Notes under the pieces: generated by a model
The model's input: the letters and a program-made list of their open reading frames with translations, nothing else
What the model was told of the DNA's origin: nothing
The model's database searches: none
Shown: in pieces, positions 35,439 through 44,065 of the stretch
Layout of the letters: each line of letters starts with the position of its first letter
Numbering within the stretch: position 1 is the first letter of the stretch
Program-made: the position numbers and the translations under genes
Assembly: GCF_900168325.1 (NCBI RefSeq)
Contig: NZ_FVZE01000002.1
Location: 620,001 to 684,000, forward strand
Length of the DNA: 64,000 bases
Direction: 5' to 3'
From: Novosphingobium mathurense
GTDB taxonomy: Bacteria > Pseudomonadota > Alphaproteobacteria > Sphingomonadales > Sphingomonadaceae

Positions 35439-36254
35439 ATGGGACAGGATGTTAAAATTGATCTCGACCCAGCGTTCGTGATCAAGGCCGAAGAACTGGC
35501 CGTTCTCAACTATCTCAGAGCCGATCATCCCAAGCCTCTGCTACTGGAATGGATCAATCGCGGCACCGATCAGAAGATGCAGCGCTCGAGTATCGAGATG
35601 CTCCTGCGGACATTGTCGCATGACGAAGTCTCGCCCAGCGTTGCGCGGCTGCATCATTCCTCGGGCCTGCGGGCCACTTTCGCCTCCAGTCAGGATCGCG
35701 ATGAATTCGCTCAGGCATTCGCCCGCGCGCGGGCCGAGTTGGGGGTGGCCAAGCGCCATCTTGTCGCAGCACTTTTCGACCGCCGCCGCGATGCCGAGCG
35801 GGTCGTCGCCGATCTGCGGGATGCGGGAATTCCGGCAGATTCCATTTCCCTGCTGTGGCGCGCGGGTGAATTCGAAGATGAACCGGGCAGCCGGGTGCAG
35901 GGGCATTCGAAGCGCAGCGTGGCCGCGGCTGCTGCCGGCGGCGGTCTCGCGGGCGCGATGCTGGGCGTTGCCATCCTCACAATTCCGGGAGTCGGGCTGG
36001 TCGCCGCGGCCGGTGCCATTGCCGCAAGTTCGCTCTCGTCGGTCGCAGCCGTCAGCGCGATCATCGGCGCGACCGGCGGAGCCATGGCGCGCATGCTGAC
36101 CGACCACGATGTCGACGGCCGGGAAGCGAACTACATCGAGCGACAGATCCGGCAGGGCAAGATCTTCGTCTCGATCGATACGCGCATCGCCGAGGGGCAG
36201 AAGGATCTCGCCCGCAAGATCATCCTGAGCAACGGGGGCAAGGCCACCGGATAG
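35439..36254 (+). CDS. Hypothetical protein with YflT-like and Gly-zipper regions
   Basis: 271 residues. Residues ~100-150 (HLVAALFDRRRDAERVVADLRDAGIPADSISLL) resemble the general stress protein 17M/YflT-like domain, which wraps many stress-associated proteins. A hydrophobic Gly/Ala segment (~160-215, GGGLAGAMLGVAILTIPGVGLVAAAGAI) follows, resembling a glycine-zipper membrane region. The N-terminal part is unassigned. It may be a stress protein, but no EcfG promoter was found upstream. Start ATG 35439 lacks a clear ribosome-binding site. Confidence 0.6.
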   Translation: MGQDVKIDLDPAFVIKAEELAVLNYLRADHPKPLLLEWINRGTDQKMQRSSIEMLLRTLSHDEVSPSVARLHHSSGLRATFASSQDRDEFAQAFARARAELGVAKRHLVAALFDRRRDAERVVADLRDAGIPADSISLLWRAGEFEDEPGSRVQGHSKRSVAAAAAGGGLAGAMLGVAILTIPGVGLVAAAGAIAASSLSSVAAVSAIIGATGGAMARMLTDHDVDGREANYIERQIRQGKIFVSIDTRIAEGQKDLARKIILSNGGKATG

Positions 36255-36346
36255 CCGACATCGGCCCGGTCGCGCAGTTATCCACGCGTTCATGTCTCGG
36301 CGATTCGAAGCCGGGTGGACGCTGCCCGGCTGCTTTGGCATTCGGG

Positions 36347-37024
36347 ATGACCATGTGGCACATCTTCCAGTTTCCGCTCTGCCCCTTCAGCCGCAAGGTG
36401 AGGCTGCTCATGGCGGAAAAAGGCATTGCCTACGAACTGCAGTCAGCCCGCCCCTGGGAGAATGAAGACCGCCTCTTCGCGATGAACCCGGCTGGCCGCA
36501 CGCCGGTGGTCAAGGAAACCGATCGCAACATCGTGCTCTCCGACAGCCGCGCCATCTGCGAGTACTTCGAAGAGACGGTCGACCGTAATCCGCTCATCAG
36601 CGGCACAGCGCAGCAGCGCGCGGAAATCCGGCGCCTGATCGCAATGTTCGACGAGTGCTTCTTCAACGACGTCTCCGGTCCGCTGTTGCACGAGCGGATG
36701 AAGAAACGCCTGGTGCTGCGCCAGTCGCCCGATGCCAAGATGCTGCGAGAGGCGATGAAGCTGGCGCACGACTATCTCGACTACATCGATTTCCTGATCG
36801 ATCACCGGCCCTGGCTTGCCGGTTCGACGATGACGCTGGCCGACCTGACCGCTGCCGCGCAGATTTCCGTCGCCGATTATCTCGGCGGCATCGACTGGTC
36901 GAGCCACGAGCAGTCGCGCGGCTGGTATCTCGTGATGAAGTCGCGCCCGAGCTTCCGCCCGCTGCTCAGCGAGCGCATGGAAGTGATTCAGCCCCCAAGC
37001 CACTACGCCGAAGTGGATGCGTGA
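36347..37024 (+). CDS. Glutathione S-transferase family protein
   Basis: 225 residues. Thioredoxin-fold N-terminus (FQFPLCPFSRKVRLLMAEKG with FPLCPFSRK at the active-site helix) and PVVKETDRNIVLSDSRAICEYF in the GSH-binding region, followed by an all-helical C-terminal domain with ADLTAAAQISVADYLG. The protein belongs to the GST superfamily; the substrate is unknown. Start ATG 36347 or 36353. Confidence 0.88.
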   Translation: MTMWHIFQFPLCPFSRKVRLLMAEKGIAYELQSARPWENEDRLFAMNPAGRTPVVKETDRNIVLSDSRAICEYFEETVDRNPLISGTAQQRAEIRRLIAMFDECFFNDVSGPLLHERMKKRLVLRQSPDAKMLREAMKLAHDYLDYIDFLIDHRPWLAGSTMTLADLTAAAQISVADYLGGIDWSSHEQSRGWYLVMKSRPSFRPLLSERMEVIQPPSHYAEVDA

Positions 37025-37045
37025 TTCTCTGGCCTGACGGCCAGT

Positions 37046-37071
37046 GCGGCGCAGGCATTCGCCCGCGCCGC
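37046..37071. terminator. Hairpin between convergent GST and NDUFA9-like genes
   Basis: GCGGCGC-A-GGC (37046-37056) pairs with GCC-C-GCGCCGC (37061-37071) around ATTC. No T-tract is visible on either strand within 10 bases. Confidence 0.4.
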
Positions 37072-37106
37072 TAGCCAGTCACATCCGGGACAGGCTTATT
37101 CGACAA

Positions 37107-38069
37107 TCACGCAGCCGATTTGGCGCCGAAGCGTCCGTGCTTGCGGAACTGGGTGGCCCAGCGGTCCAGGAACAGGCCGAGCGGGCGCGGGGATACGCCG
37201 AGTTCGGCGATGCCCGGCAGGTCGCCGCTGGCGACGCTTCCGGCCTTGAGCAGCTTGAACTGGTCGCTGGTGATCGGCGCGCCCGGCAGCCAGCCGGTGG
37301 CAGAGGCGATCAGCTCGGAAACCGAATCGGGCAGGGCGATGAAGCTGCGCGAGCGGCCTTCCGCCTTGGCGATGCGCTGGTTGAGTTCCAGCATGGTGAT
37401 GACTTCGGGACCGGCGATCTCGTAAGTCTTGCCGCCATGCGCGCCGGGGTCGCCCAGGGCATTGGCGATGGCTTCGGCCGCGTCGTCCACGAACAGTGGT
37501 TGCAGCTTCGCTTCCGGTCCGAACACGGGCAGGGCAGGGAAGGCGCCGATCAGGCGGCCGAACATCATCACGAAGTTGTCGTCCGGGCCGAACAGCAGCG
37601 AGGGACGCAGGATCGTCGCGCCGGGGAATTCCGCGCGGACCGCTTCCTCGCCTTCGGCCTTGGTGCGGGCATAGTCGACGTCCGAATCGGCATTGCCGCC
37701 GATGGCCGAGATGTGGACGAATGCCGATGCGCCGGCGGCTTTGGCTGCAGCGGCGATTGCGCCGGCGCCCTTGCCCTGCAGTGCATCGAGATTGCCGGAG
37801 AAGGCGCCGACGAGATTCACCACCGCATCCGAGCCGGCCAGCACGGCAGCCAGCGAATCGGGCTTGGTTACATCGACGCGGGCGAACTGCACCTGGCCGA
37901 GGTTGCCGAGCGGCTTGATCGCATAGGCCTTTTGCGGATTGCGGCTGGCAATGCGCAGGCGCGCTCCGCGGCTCAGCAGTTCCTGGGCGAGGTGACGGCC
38001 GACAAATCCGCTGCCGCCAAGGACGGTCACGATCTTACCGGCAAGAGAATCGGTGGGGCGTTGGCTCAT
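37107..38069 (-). CDS. NDUFA9-like NAD(P)-binding protein
   Basis: 320 residues, atypical short-chain dehydrogenase. The N-terminal Rossmann motif is VTVLGGSGFVGRHLAQELL; the ARTKAEGEEAVR segment and GPDDNFVMMF are typical of the complex I subunit NDUFA9/39 kDa family, which occurs in Alphaproteobacteria. Whether it joins complex I here is not shown. ATG 38069 is preferred over an upstream start at 38177. Confidence 0.8.
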   Translation of the reverse strand: MSQRPTDSLAGKIVTVLGGSGFVGRHLAQELLSRGARLRIASRNPQKAYAIKPLGNLGQVQFARVDVTKPDSLAAVLAGSDAVVNLVGAFSGNLDALQGKGAGAIAAAAKAAGASAFVHISAIGGNADSDVDYARTKAEGEEAVRAEFPGATILRPSLLFGPDDNFVMMFGRLIGAFPALPVFGPEAKLQPLFVDDAAEAIANALGDPGAHGGKTYEIAGPEVITMLELNQRIAKAEGRSRSFIALPDSVSELIASATGWLPGAPITSDQFKLLKAGSVASGDLPGIAELGVSPRPLGLFLDRWATQFRKHGRFGAKSAA

Positions 38070-38245
38070 GGTCAGGTTTTTCGTCCTTCGAATACCGCGC
38101 GGGAAACTGGGAGAGCCCGCGTCGCTACGCATGATTTTTGCCATTGGCATAAGCCCCACGCCGGAGCAACCGGCCAAACGCTCTTGTTTGTCCGGCCATT
38201 CGCGCAGGAAGTGAAAAACAAATCACATTTCCTGAGCGAAGGGCG

Positions 38246-38274
38246 TTGACAAGCTCCCGGCCAGCCCGTAGTGG
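38246..38274 (+). promoter_or_regulatory. Likely sigma70 promoter of tRNA-Leu gene
   Basis: TTGACA (38246-38251), 17 bases, then TAGTGG (38269-38274), about 45 bases before the mature tRNA 5' end. Confidence 0.5.
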
Positions 38275-38319
38275 CGCGCTCCTACCTAGCGGGGATCGCA
38301 ATGCGGCACCCCGCCCGTG

Positions 38320-38406
38320 CCCAGATGGCGGAATTGGTAGACGCACCGTCTTCAGGTGGCGGCGCTCGCAAGGGCGTGGAGGTTCGAGTCCTCTTCTGGG
38401 CACCAT
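38320..38406 (+). tRNA. tRNA-Leu (anticodon CAG)
   Basis: 87 bases. The acceptor arm GCCCAGA pairs with TCTGGGC, the D-loop contains GGTAGA, and the anticodon stem CCGTC/GGCGG carries loop TTCAGGT with anticodon CAG. The long variable arm and TTCGAGT T-arm are class II features of tRNA-Leu. CCA is encoded. It is isolated, with no integrase or attachment repeat next to it. Confidence 0.97.
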
Positions 38407-38476
38407 TTCCCTGAGAAATCATTGAGTAGCGTGAGCGGGCTTCGGCCCGCTCTTCGCTTTCGCGTGGGCATGAAAA

Positions 38477-38505
38477 AAGGCGCCGGCCACTTGGACCGGC
38501 GCCTT
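38477..38505 (-). terminator. Intrinsic terminator after doxX
   Basis: AAGGCGCCGG (38477-38486) and CCGGCGCCTT (38496-38505) form a perfect stem. On the - strand the stem runs into a T6 tract. Confidence 0.85.
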
Positions 38506-38529
38506 CTGGAACCCGAATTCGGGCTTGTC

Positions 38530-38952
38530 TTACTTGCGGGCGTCGAGGCTCAGGCGGCCGCCGCCCAGGGCAGCGACGTTGAGGAGGCCGCCGGCGATGG
38601 CGATGTTCTTGAAGAAGTTCAGGAACTGCATCTGGTCGCCCAGCTGGTTGTGGAAGATCAGCGCGGTCACGATCGAGAAGACGGCCAGGAGTAGCGCCAC
38701 GGCGCGGGTGCGGTAGCCGACGATCAGGGCGATGCTGCCGACGACTTCGACAAGGATCGCGCCGACCAGGCCAAGCGTCGGGAAGGGCAGGCCGACCGAG
38801 GCGATGTAGCCGATCGTGCCGGCAGGATCGGTGATCTTCGAAATGCCGGCCAGGATGAAGATGACGGCGATGGCGATGCGGCCGACGAGGGCGAGGACAT
38901 CGGTGCTGGAGGAAGCGGGGCGGGTAGCGGTTTCGATTGCATGTGCAGCCAT
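38530..38952 (-). CDS. DoxX family membrane protein
   Basis: 140 residues, four membrane helices, of the DoxX type (VGRIAIAVIFILAGISKITDP, EVVGSIALIVGYRTRAVALLLAVF, IFHNQLGDQMQFLNFFKNIAIAGGLL). Members are small membrane proteins linked to redox stress. A strong terminator follows, so it is probably transcribed alone. Confidence 0.85.
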   Translation of the reverse strand: MAAHAIETATRPASSSTDVLALVGRIAIAVIFILAGISKITDPAGTIGYIASVGLPFPTLGLVGAILVEVVGSIALIVGYRTRAVALLLAVFSIVTALIFHNQLGDQMQFLNFFKNIAIAGGLLNVAALGGGRLSLDARK

Positions 38953-39111
38953 GGGAATTCTCCGAGATTTTCGTAGCGAGCCCCTGTGGCTCGTTGTGAG
39001 TCCGTATTTATGGCGAAACGGATGTCCGAAGAATTGGGATAAAACCGATCCAGATGTTCGGCTTTTTCGAATATCGTGGCAGCCACCAAGACTATTCGAA
39101 CCGGGCGCGGT

Positions 39112-39969
39112 TCAGTCGGAGACGTCGGACCAGCCGTGGATCTCGGTCATGACGAAAGGCACGGGGTTGCCCATCTTGTCCCGTGCGGGCCTGAACCGGA
39201 AGCGTTCGGTGATGGTGCGGCAGGTGTGGTCGTCGAGTTCGGGTCGTCCGCTCGATAGGAGAATGCGGCACTGGCTGGCGCGGCCATCCACGCCGATGCG
39301 GTAGCGCAAGGTCAGCTCGGCCCCCTCGCGCGATTTCCTGAGGTCTCGCGGGAGGTCGGCGAAGTGGAGCTTGCCGCTGATCTGCCGGGGAAGCTGTGCC
39401 GGACGACGATAGCCGTCGCCGCTGCCATATCCCTCTCCCGCGGTTCCGCTCCCCGATCCCGTGCCGCTGCCGCCCGCGCCTTGGCCGGGGCCGCTGCTAT
39501 TCGATGCACCCGTGTTTGCGGTGTTGCCGCTGTCGGGCTGGGTCGCGGTAACGGTCGGGAGCGGCTCTGCAAGAGGTGGCCGGCGCGATTGCGCGGACAC
39601 CATGGGGCTGGCCTTCCCGCCGTGATCGGGCGGTGAAGCTGAGCCCTCGGCCATCTGTGCAGGGGTGGGGACAGGCGTGGGGACAGGCGTGGGCGAGGGG
39701 CTGGGCATTTTCGCGGGCCTGGGCCGCTCTGGCAGTTCACGGGTCGGAAGTACGGTTTGTAGCGCGGCAGGCAAGGAGGGCAGGGGCAGCCTGATGGCAA
39801 GGCCGGTCACGAGCGCTGCCAACCCTCCGGCCACGATCGCGGCAGAGGCCAGTGCGGCGACCGTTCGCTCTCGTCGCGGCGCGTGCATGGAAGCCTTCCT
39901 GATCTGCTCCTTTACCTGGGGGAACGAGGCAGCCCCCCAAAGAGTTTCGTTTTCCGGTACGGCAACCAT
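39112..39969 (-). CDS. TonB-like energy transducer
   Basis: 285 residues. One membrane helix (~37-60) is followed by a Pro-rich linker with PTPVPTPVPTP repeats, a Gly/Ser-rich segment, and a C-terminal TonB_C domain (GAELTLRYRIGVDGRASQCRILLSSGRPELD). It would transmit proton-motive force from ExbBD to receptors. No exbB or exbD is adjacent. ATG 39969 is used; a TTG at 39987 is in frame. Confidence 0.75.
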   Translation of the reverse strand: MVAVPENETLWGAASFPQVKEQIRKASMHAPRRERTVAALASAAIVAGGLAALVTGLAIRLPLPSLPAALQTVLPTRELPERPRPAKMPSPSPTPVPTPVPTPAQMAEGSASPPDHGGKASPMVSAQSRRPPLAEPLPTVTATQPDSGNTANTGASNSSGPGQGAGGSGTGSGSGTAGEGYGSGDGYRRPAQLPRQISGKLHFADLPRDLRKSREGAELTLRYRIGVDGRASQCRILLSSGRPELDDHTCRTITERFRFRPARDKMGNPVPFVMTEIHGWSDVSD

Positions 39970-40020
39970 GACAGTCGCGCCCTTCAAGTTGTCGATGCGA
40001 TGAACCGTTGTTGACTGTCA

Positions 40021-40045
40021 GGAACCAAGCGCTTCTCGGTCCGTT
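40021..40045 (+). promoter_or_regulatory. EcfG-type general stress promoter of glsB-like gene
   Basis: GGAAC (40021-40025), 16 bases, CGTT (40042-40045): an exact match to the alphaproteobacterial EcfG consensus GGAAC-N16/17-CGTT, 37 bases before the downstream ATG. Confidence 0.8.
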
Positions 40046-40081
40046 GAACAAGTCAATCAGGCAATTATCGGAGACGGAAAA

Positions 40082-40351
40082 ATGACCTTGATCCTTATTC
40101 TACTTGTCGGCGGTGTAATTGGCTGGCTGGCAAGCATTCTCATGCGCACCGATGCGCAGCAGGGCATTCTGCTCAATATTGTCGTCGGTATTATCGGTTC
40201 GCTGATCGCCGGCTTCATCATTACGCCGTTGATCGGCGGAGCGCCGATCACCAGTGGCTCGTTCGATCTTCTTTCACTCTTTGTTTCGTTCCTGGGTGCG
40301 GTCGTTCTCCTGGCGATCGTCAACCTCTTCCGTCGCGGTTCGGTCCGCTAA
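40082..40351 (+). CDS. GlsB/YeaQ/YmgE-family small membrane stress protein
   Basis: 89 residues, about three membrane helices, with LILLVGGVIGWLASILMRTDAQQGILLNIVVGIIGSLIAG, which is the transglycosylase-associated (GlsB/YeaQ) family. A strong GGAGA ribosome-binding site and an EcfG promoter precede it. Biochemical role is unknown; families of this kind are commonly stress-induced. Confidence 0.85.
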   Translation: MTLILILLVGGVIGWLASILMRTDAQQGILLNIVVGIIGSLIAGFIITPLIGGAPITSGSFDLLSLFVSFLGAVVLLAIVNLFRRGSVR

Positions 40352-40594
40352 GAAGCAGTCCTTTACGAAGAGCGGCGCGCTCCGGGATCGGCCCGGGGCG
40401 CGCCGGCGCGTTTGTCCGGCCATCGGCACGCAAAGTCCGAAAAGTTCGGCGGAAAAGTGAAAATGTCACCATTTCCTGCTTGAATTACAGGGCTTGAGAC
40501 CAGACATAACCCTGCGATTCCATCGGCGTCCCCGGCCTCTGTCCGCGTGGATGTCTTCACCAAGCAATCGAAAACCGGAACAGGAAAAATTGCC

Positions 40595-41197
40595 ATGACC
40601 ATTGCCCTCATGCCGCTGCCTTACGCACAGGATGCGCTCGAGCCGCACATCTCAGCCAAGACTCTCGAGATTCATCATGGCGCCCACCACAAGACTTACG
40701 TCGACAAGCTCAATGCCGCCATCGAGGGCACCGACAATGCCGGCAAGTCGGTTGAAGAGATCACCAAGTCGGCTTCGGGCCCGCTCTTCAACAATGCCGC
40801 CCAGGTCTACAACCATGGCTTCTACTGGCACTCGCTGAGCCCCGAGAAGACCGAACCAAGCGAAAGCCTCGCTGCCGCCATCAAGAACGACTTCGGTTCG
40901 ATGGACGCACTGCTCGAGGCGCTGACCAACGAAGCGGTCAACCACTTCGCTTCGGGCTGGGCATGGCTGGTCGTCGACGGCGGCAAGCTCAAGGTCATCT
41001 CGACCCATGACGCTGCGACCGCGATCACCTCGGACGTGAACCCGCTGCTCACCATCGACGTGTGGGAGCACGCCTACTACATCGACCAGATGAACAAGCG
41101 CCCGGCTTACGTGAAGGCGGTGCTTGAGAACCTCATCAACTGGAAGTTCGCGTCGGACAACTTCGATCGCGGCACGGCCTGGGCCTACCCGGCCTGA
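40595..41197 (+). CDS. sodB: Iron superoxide dismutase
   Basis: 200 residues. Metal ligands are His27, His74 (NHGFYWHS), Asp155 and His159 (DVWEHAYYID). Gln70 in NNAAQVYNHGFYW, in place of the Mn-type Gln position, points to the Fe type. ATG 40595 is preferred over the upstream in-frame start at 40547. Its upstream GGAAC word lacks a matching GTT, so no EcfG promoter is claimed. A strong bidirectional terminator follows. Confidence 0.96.
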   Translation: MTIALMPLPYAQDALEPHISAKTLEIHHGAHHKTYVDKLNAAIEGTDNAGKSVEEITKSASGPLFNNAAQVYNHGFYWHSLSPEKTEPSESLAAAIKNDFGSMDALLEALTNEAVNHFASGWAWLVVDGGKLKVISTHDAATAITSDVNPLLTIDVWEHAYYIDQMNKRPAYVKAVLENLINWKFASDNFDRGTAWAYPA

Positions 41198-41254
41198 GGC
41201 CGGTCATCGCACCTGCTGCGCCCTGTGCGGCAGGCGCGATGCCAGCACGAAAAG

Positions 41255-41290
41255 AAGAAAGCCACCCTCGCCGGGGGTGGCTTTCTTTTT
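41255..41290. terminator. Bidirectional intrinsic terminator between sodB and ecfG
   Basis: AAGAAAGCCACCC (41255-41267) and GGGTGGCTTTCTT (41275-41287) form a perfect 13-bp stem followed by further T on the + strand; the A-rich 5' side gives T on the - strand. Confidence 0.9.
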
Positions 41291-41324
41291 GTCTGCAAGC
41301 GACGGGGCGGGCATCGCCCGGCGA

Positions 41325-41873
41325 TCAGCCGGATCGACGGGCCCGGGGTTCGGCCGTCATCTCCGGCTCGCCATCGAGCATGCGTGCCAGATCCGCGCGC
41401 GCGCGCGCGACGCGACTTTTCATCGTGCCGATCGGGCAGCCCGCAATCTCGGCAGCTTCTTCGTAGCTGAAGCCCGAGGCACCGATCAGCAGTACGGCTT
41501 CGCGCCGTTCGGGGGCAAGCTTCTGCAGGGCGTCTTCCATGTCCGAAAGATGCAGGGGGGCTTCCTGGTCGGCATCCATCACCAGCATGCGCTCTGCCGC
41601 CCCTTCGTCGAGGTCGGTGCTTCGTTTGGAGCGGCGCAGTTCCGAGAGGTAGTGATTGCGCAGGATCGCGAAGGTCCAGGCGCGCATGTTCGTGCCGGGC
41701 GTATAGCGTTCGCGGGCCGTCCATGCCTTGATCGCCGCTTCCTGCACAAGGTCGTCGGCAAAGTCCGGCCGCCCGGAAAGGCCGCGGGCGAAAGCGCGAA
41801 GGTGGGGAAGGACGGAAAGCAATTCCAGGCGGAACGCTTCGTCGGCGGCGGTGTGCTCTGTCCGGTCAGGCAT
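41325..41873 (-). CDS. ecfG: General stress sigma factor EcfG
   Basis: 182 residues with sigma region 2 (LPHLRAFARGLSGRPDFADDLVQEAAIKAW, then NMRAWTFAILRNHYLSELRRS) and region 4 (LAPERREAVLLIGASGFSYEEAAEIAGCPIGTMKSRVARAR). EcfG directs RNA polymerase to GGAAC/CGTT promoters when released from the anti-sigma factor NepR. The start overlaps the nepR gene by 8 bases. The operon promoter at 42189-42213 is itself EcfG-type, so it should be autoregulated. Confidence 0.96.
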   Translation of the reverse strand: MPDRTEHTAADEAFRLELLSVLPHLRAFARGLSGRPDFADDLVQEAAIKAWTARERYTPGTNMRAWTFAILRNHYLSELRRSKRSTDLDEGAAERMLVMDADQEAPLHLSDMEDALQKLAPERREAVLLIGASGFSYEEAAEIAGCPIGTMKSRVARARADLARMLDGEPEMTAEPRARRSG

Positions 41874-42054
41874 CGCCGCCGCCGTCGAGCTTCTTGAGGA
41901 GATCCTTGAAGCTGTCCGGAAGCGGTTCGTCCACCACGGAGTTATAAAGCTTCCTCAGCCCACCGGCCCATCCGGGTTCATCCCCCCGTCCGGAAGCCGG
42001 CGGCATCGCGGGAATTGCTCCCGGTTCGCCTTTACCTTTGGGCTGATTCAACAC
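41866..42054 (-). CDS. nepR: Anti-sigma factor NepR
   Basis: 62 residues with the core LRKLYNSVVDEPLPDSFKDLLKKLD, diagnostic of NepR. NepR binds EcfG in unstressed cells and is captured by phosphorylated PhyR. GTG 42054 (or TTG 42051) is the start; AGGAG precedes both. ecfG follows with an 8-base overlap, and phyR lies 2 kb away on the same strand. Confidence 0.96.
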   Translation of the reverse strand: MLNQPKGKGEPGAIPAMPPASGRGDEPGWAGGLRKLYNSVVDEPLPDSFKDLLKKLDGGGDA

Positions 42055-42186
42055 TAACTCCTTTACACTGTGACTTTTGGCGGAATTGTGCGGGGCCGGT
42101 CAAGGCCGAGGTCGCTGTCGCGATCGGCCTGTCCCGGACCGACACCAAATGGCGCCGAAGTCTGCGCAATTTACTTCGTCACCAGT

Positions 42187-42213
42187 GGAACCATTGACGG
42201 CGCGTGTGGTTCC
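42187..42213. promoter_or_regulatory. Palindromic EcfG-type promoter readable in both directions
   Basis: GGAACC (42187-42192) and GGTTCC (42208-42213) are perfect inverted arms. On the + strand GGAAC, 17 bases, GTT (42209-42211) faces the histidine kinase at 42299. On the - strand the same arms give GGAAC (42213-42209), 17 bases, GTT (42191-42189) facing nepR-ecfG. The -35 arm of each promoter is the -10 arm of the other. Confidence 0.75.
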
Positions 42214-42298
42214 CCCGAATGAGACAGAGTCGAATTAGTGTTGCGGGATAGCGCGTCGGGTCGCGTTGACGCGTTTTCAAAGGGCCGGGAATTGCGGG

Positions 42299-43963
42299 GT
42301 GATTGACCAGGCTTTGCTGGACAGGGTGAAGAAGCAGGCGTGGTTTCACAAGTTTCCGCGTGGCTGGCCTTTCCTGCTGTTCCTGATTGCCAGCATCACC
42401 ACTGCCGTGTCCGTCATGGCGATAGAACGGGCCGATCGGCTGACCCGGCAGGTCGAACTCGACCGCAACCTGACGGAGATATCGTCGGCCCTGCAGCGCC
42501 GCGTAACCGAGAACATGGCGCTGCTGCGCGCCGGAGCCGCGCTTTTCGCGTCGCAGGATCAGGTTGACCCCGAACAGTTCAAGGAATTTGCCGAGGACCT
42601 GCAGGGCAACGGCAGCCTTTATGGCTCGCTGGGCATGGGCTGGGCGCCGCTCGTCCCGGTCGACAACCTGGCTTATCTCGAGGTCGCCCAGCAGGACAAG
42701 GGACGGCTGGACTTCATGGTCCGCCCGCGTCCGCAACCGGGGCAGGAGTATTCCACCCCTATCGTCTACCTCGAACCGATGTCGCGCGTGAACCGTACTG
42801 CGATCGCCTTCGACATGTTCTCCGATCCGGTTCGCAGGGCCGCGATGGAGAAGGCGATAAAGCTGGGTAAGCCGGTGGCCTCGGGCAAGGTCCATCTCGT
42901 GCAGGACAAGGGCGATCCCGATGCCGCGGGCTTCCTGATCTACATGCCGGTTATCATCAAGCAGCGGCAAGGCCGCGGCGTGAAAGGCTTCGTCTACAGT
43001 CCGTTCCGGGCCGATACCTTTCTGTCTTCCGCCAGCGAACTTTACCGCAACGATCGCATCGAAGTGGCGATCTACGATGACCATGTGGCACCGGAAACCC
43101 TGCTGGCCGACAGGCGGGCCGAAGGTACGAGCGGGCCGACGATGGAACGGCGCATCGATGTCGGCAGCCATTCGTGGGTGGTGCAGGTCAGCGACAAGCA
43201 GGCGGGCCTGCTCTCGCCGCTGTCACGCATAACCCTGTTTTTCGGTGCATTGGCTTCGCTGATGGTCATGGCGATCGGCCGCTTCATCACCAAGCGCGCG
43301 GCAGAGGACCGCCGGGTGCTCGAATGGCTGACCAGCCAGGCATCGATCCGCGATTCCCTGACGCGCGAGCTCAACCACCGGGTGAAGAACACGCTGGCAA
43401 ACGTATTGTCGATTGCGGCGCTCACTCGCCGCCGCTCGAGCGACATCGACGATTTCACCGAGAGCCTGACGGCGCGGATACGCGCGCTTTCGGCCACGCA
43501 TGACCTGCTTTCCCGTTCGGACTGGAGCAACGCCGCGCTGGAGGACATCGTGCGCTCCGAACTCGCCCCCTACATGGAAGGCAACGAGAACCACGTCGAA
43601 TTGGCCGGGCCGGACATCAAGCTGGCCCCGAACGATGCCATGTCGCTGGGGCTGGCGATCCACGAACTGGCGACCAACGCGGCCAAGTACGGCGCACTGA
43701 GCACGCCGAACGGGCGCATCCACATCGACTGGAAGCTGATCTCGCCCCAGCTCGTGGAGCTGTTCTGGCGCGAGGAGGGCGGTCCCCCGGTCGAAGCGCC
43801 GACCAAGCGTGGCTTCGGTCGCGACCTGATCGAGAAGATCGTGGCCCACGAGCTCAAGTCCCAAGTGGATCTCAAGTTCAACCCGGGCGGCGTCGAATGC
43901 ACGCTCAAGGTTCCGGTGCGTGCGTCACGCGAATTCGCCCTGCGCTCCCAGCAGCAGGGCTGA
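42299..43963 (+). CDS. CHASE-domain HWE histidine kinase, candidate PhyR regulator
   Basis: 554 residues from GTG 42299. It has membrane helix 1 (~23-41), an extracellular CHASE-like sensor (~80-290), membrane helix 2 (~310-328), then an HWE/HisKA_2 kinase: His in RELNHRVKNTL (~360), N-box HELATNAAKYG, and WRE. Kinases of this class control PhyR phosphorylation, and the PhyP protein of Sphingomonas, at a similar locus, acts mainly as a phosphatase. It faces the ecfG-nepR operon across the palindromic promoter. Direction of its activity is not known here. Confidence 0.85.
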   Translation: MIDQALLDRVKKQAWFHKFPRGWPFLLFLIASITTAVSVMAIERADRLTRQVELDRNLTEISSALQRRVTENMALLRAGAALFASQDQVDPEQFKEFAEDLQGNGSLYGSLGMGWAPLVPVDNLAYLEVAQQDKGRLDFMVRPRPQPGQEYSTPIVYLEPMSRVNRTAIAFDMFSDPVRRAAMEKAIKLGKPVASGKVHLVQDKGDPDAAGFLIYMPVIIKQRQGRGVKGFVYSPFRADTFLSSASELYRNDRIEVAIYDDHVAPETLLADRRAEGTSGPTMERRIDVGSHSWVVQVSDKQAGLLSPLSRITLFFGALASLMVMAIGRFITKRAAEDRRVLEWLTSQASIRDSLTRELNHRVKNTLANVLSIAALTRRRSSDIDDFTESLTARIRALSATHDLLSRSDWSNAALEDIVRSELAPYMEGNENHVELAGPDIKLAPNDAMSLGLAIHELATNAAKYGALSTPNGRIHIDWKLISPQLVELFWREEGGPPVEAPTKRGFGRDLIEKIVAHELKSQVDLKFNPGGVECTLKVPVRASREFALRSQQQG

Positions 43964-44006
43964 TCCGAGGCGGGCGGCGCCGTTCAACGCACTCCATGCA
44001 AAAGAA

Positions 44007-44032
44007 AACCCCTCCTGCGATGAGGAGGGGTT
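44007..44032. terminator. Perfect terminator between kinase and phyR
   Basis: AACCCCTCCT (44007-44016) pairs with AGGAGGGGTT (44023-44032). T-rich on both flanks, so it can end both convergent transcripts. Confidence 0.85.
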
Positions 44033-44065
44033 GTTCTTGTCGTCCTTACGTTTTGGCGGCGGGCG

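Noticed and set aside
38320..38406. tRNA-Leu as an integration site
   Set aside because: No integrase or repeated tRNA 3' end was found in the flanks.
39921..39946. GGAAC-N18-GTT within the TonB-like gene
   Set aside because: It is inside coding sequence on the other strand, and a perfect promoter for the next gene exists at 40021.
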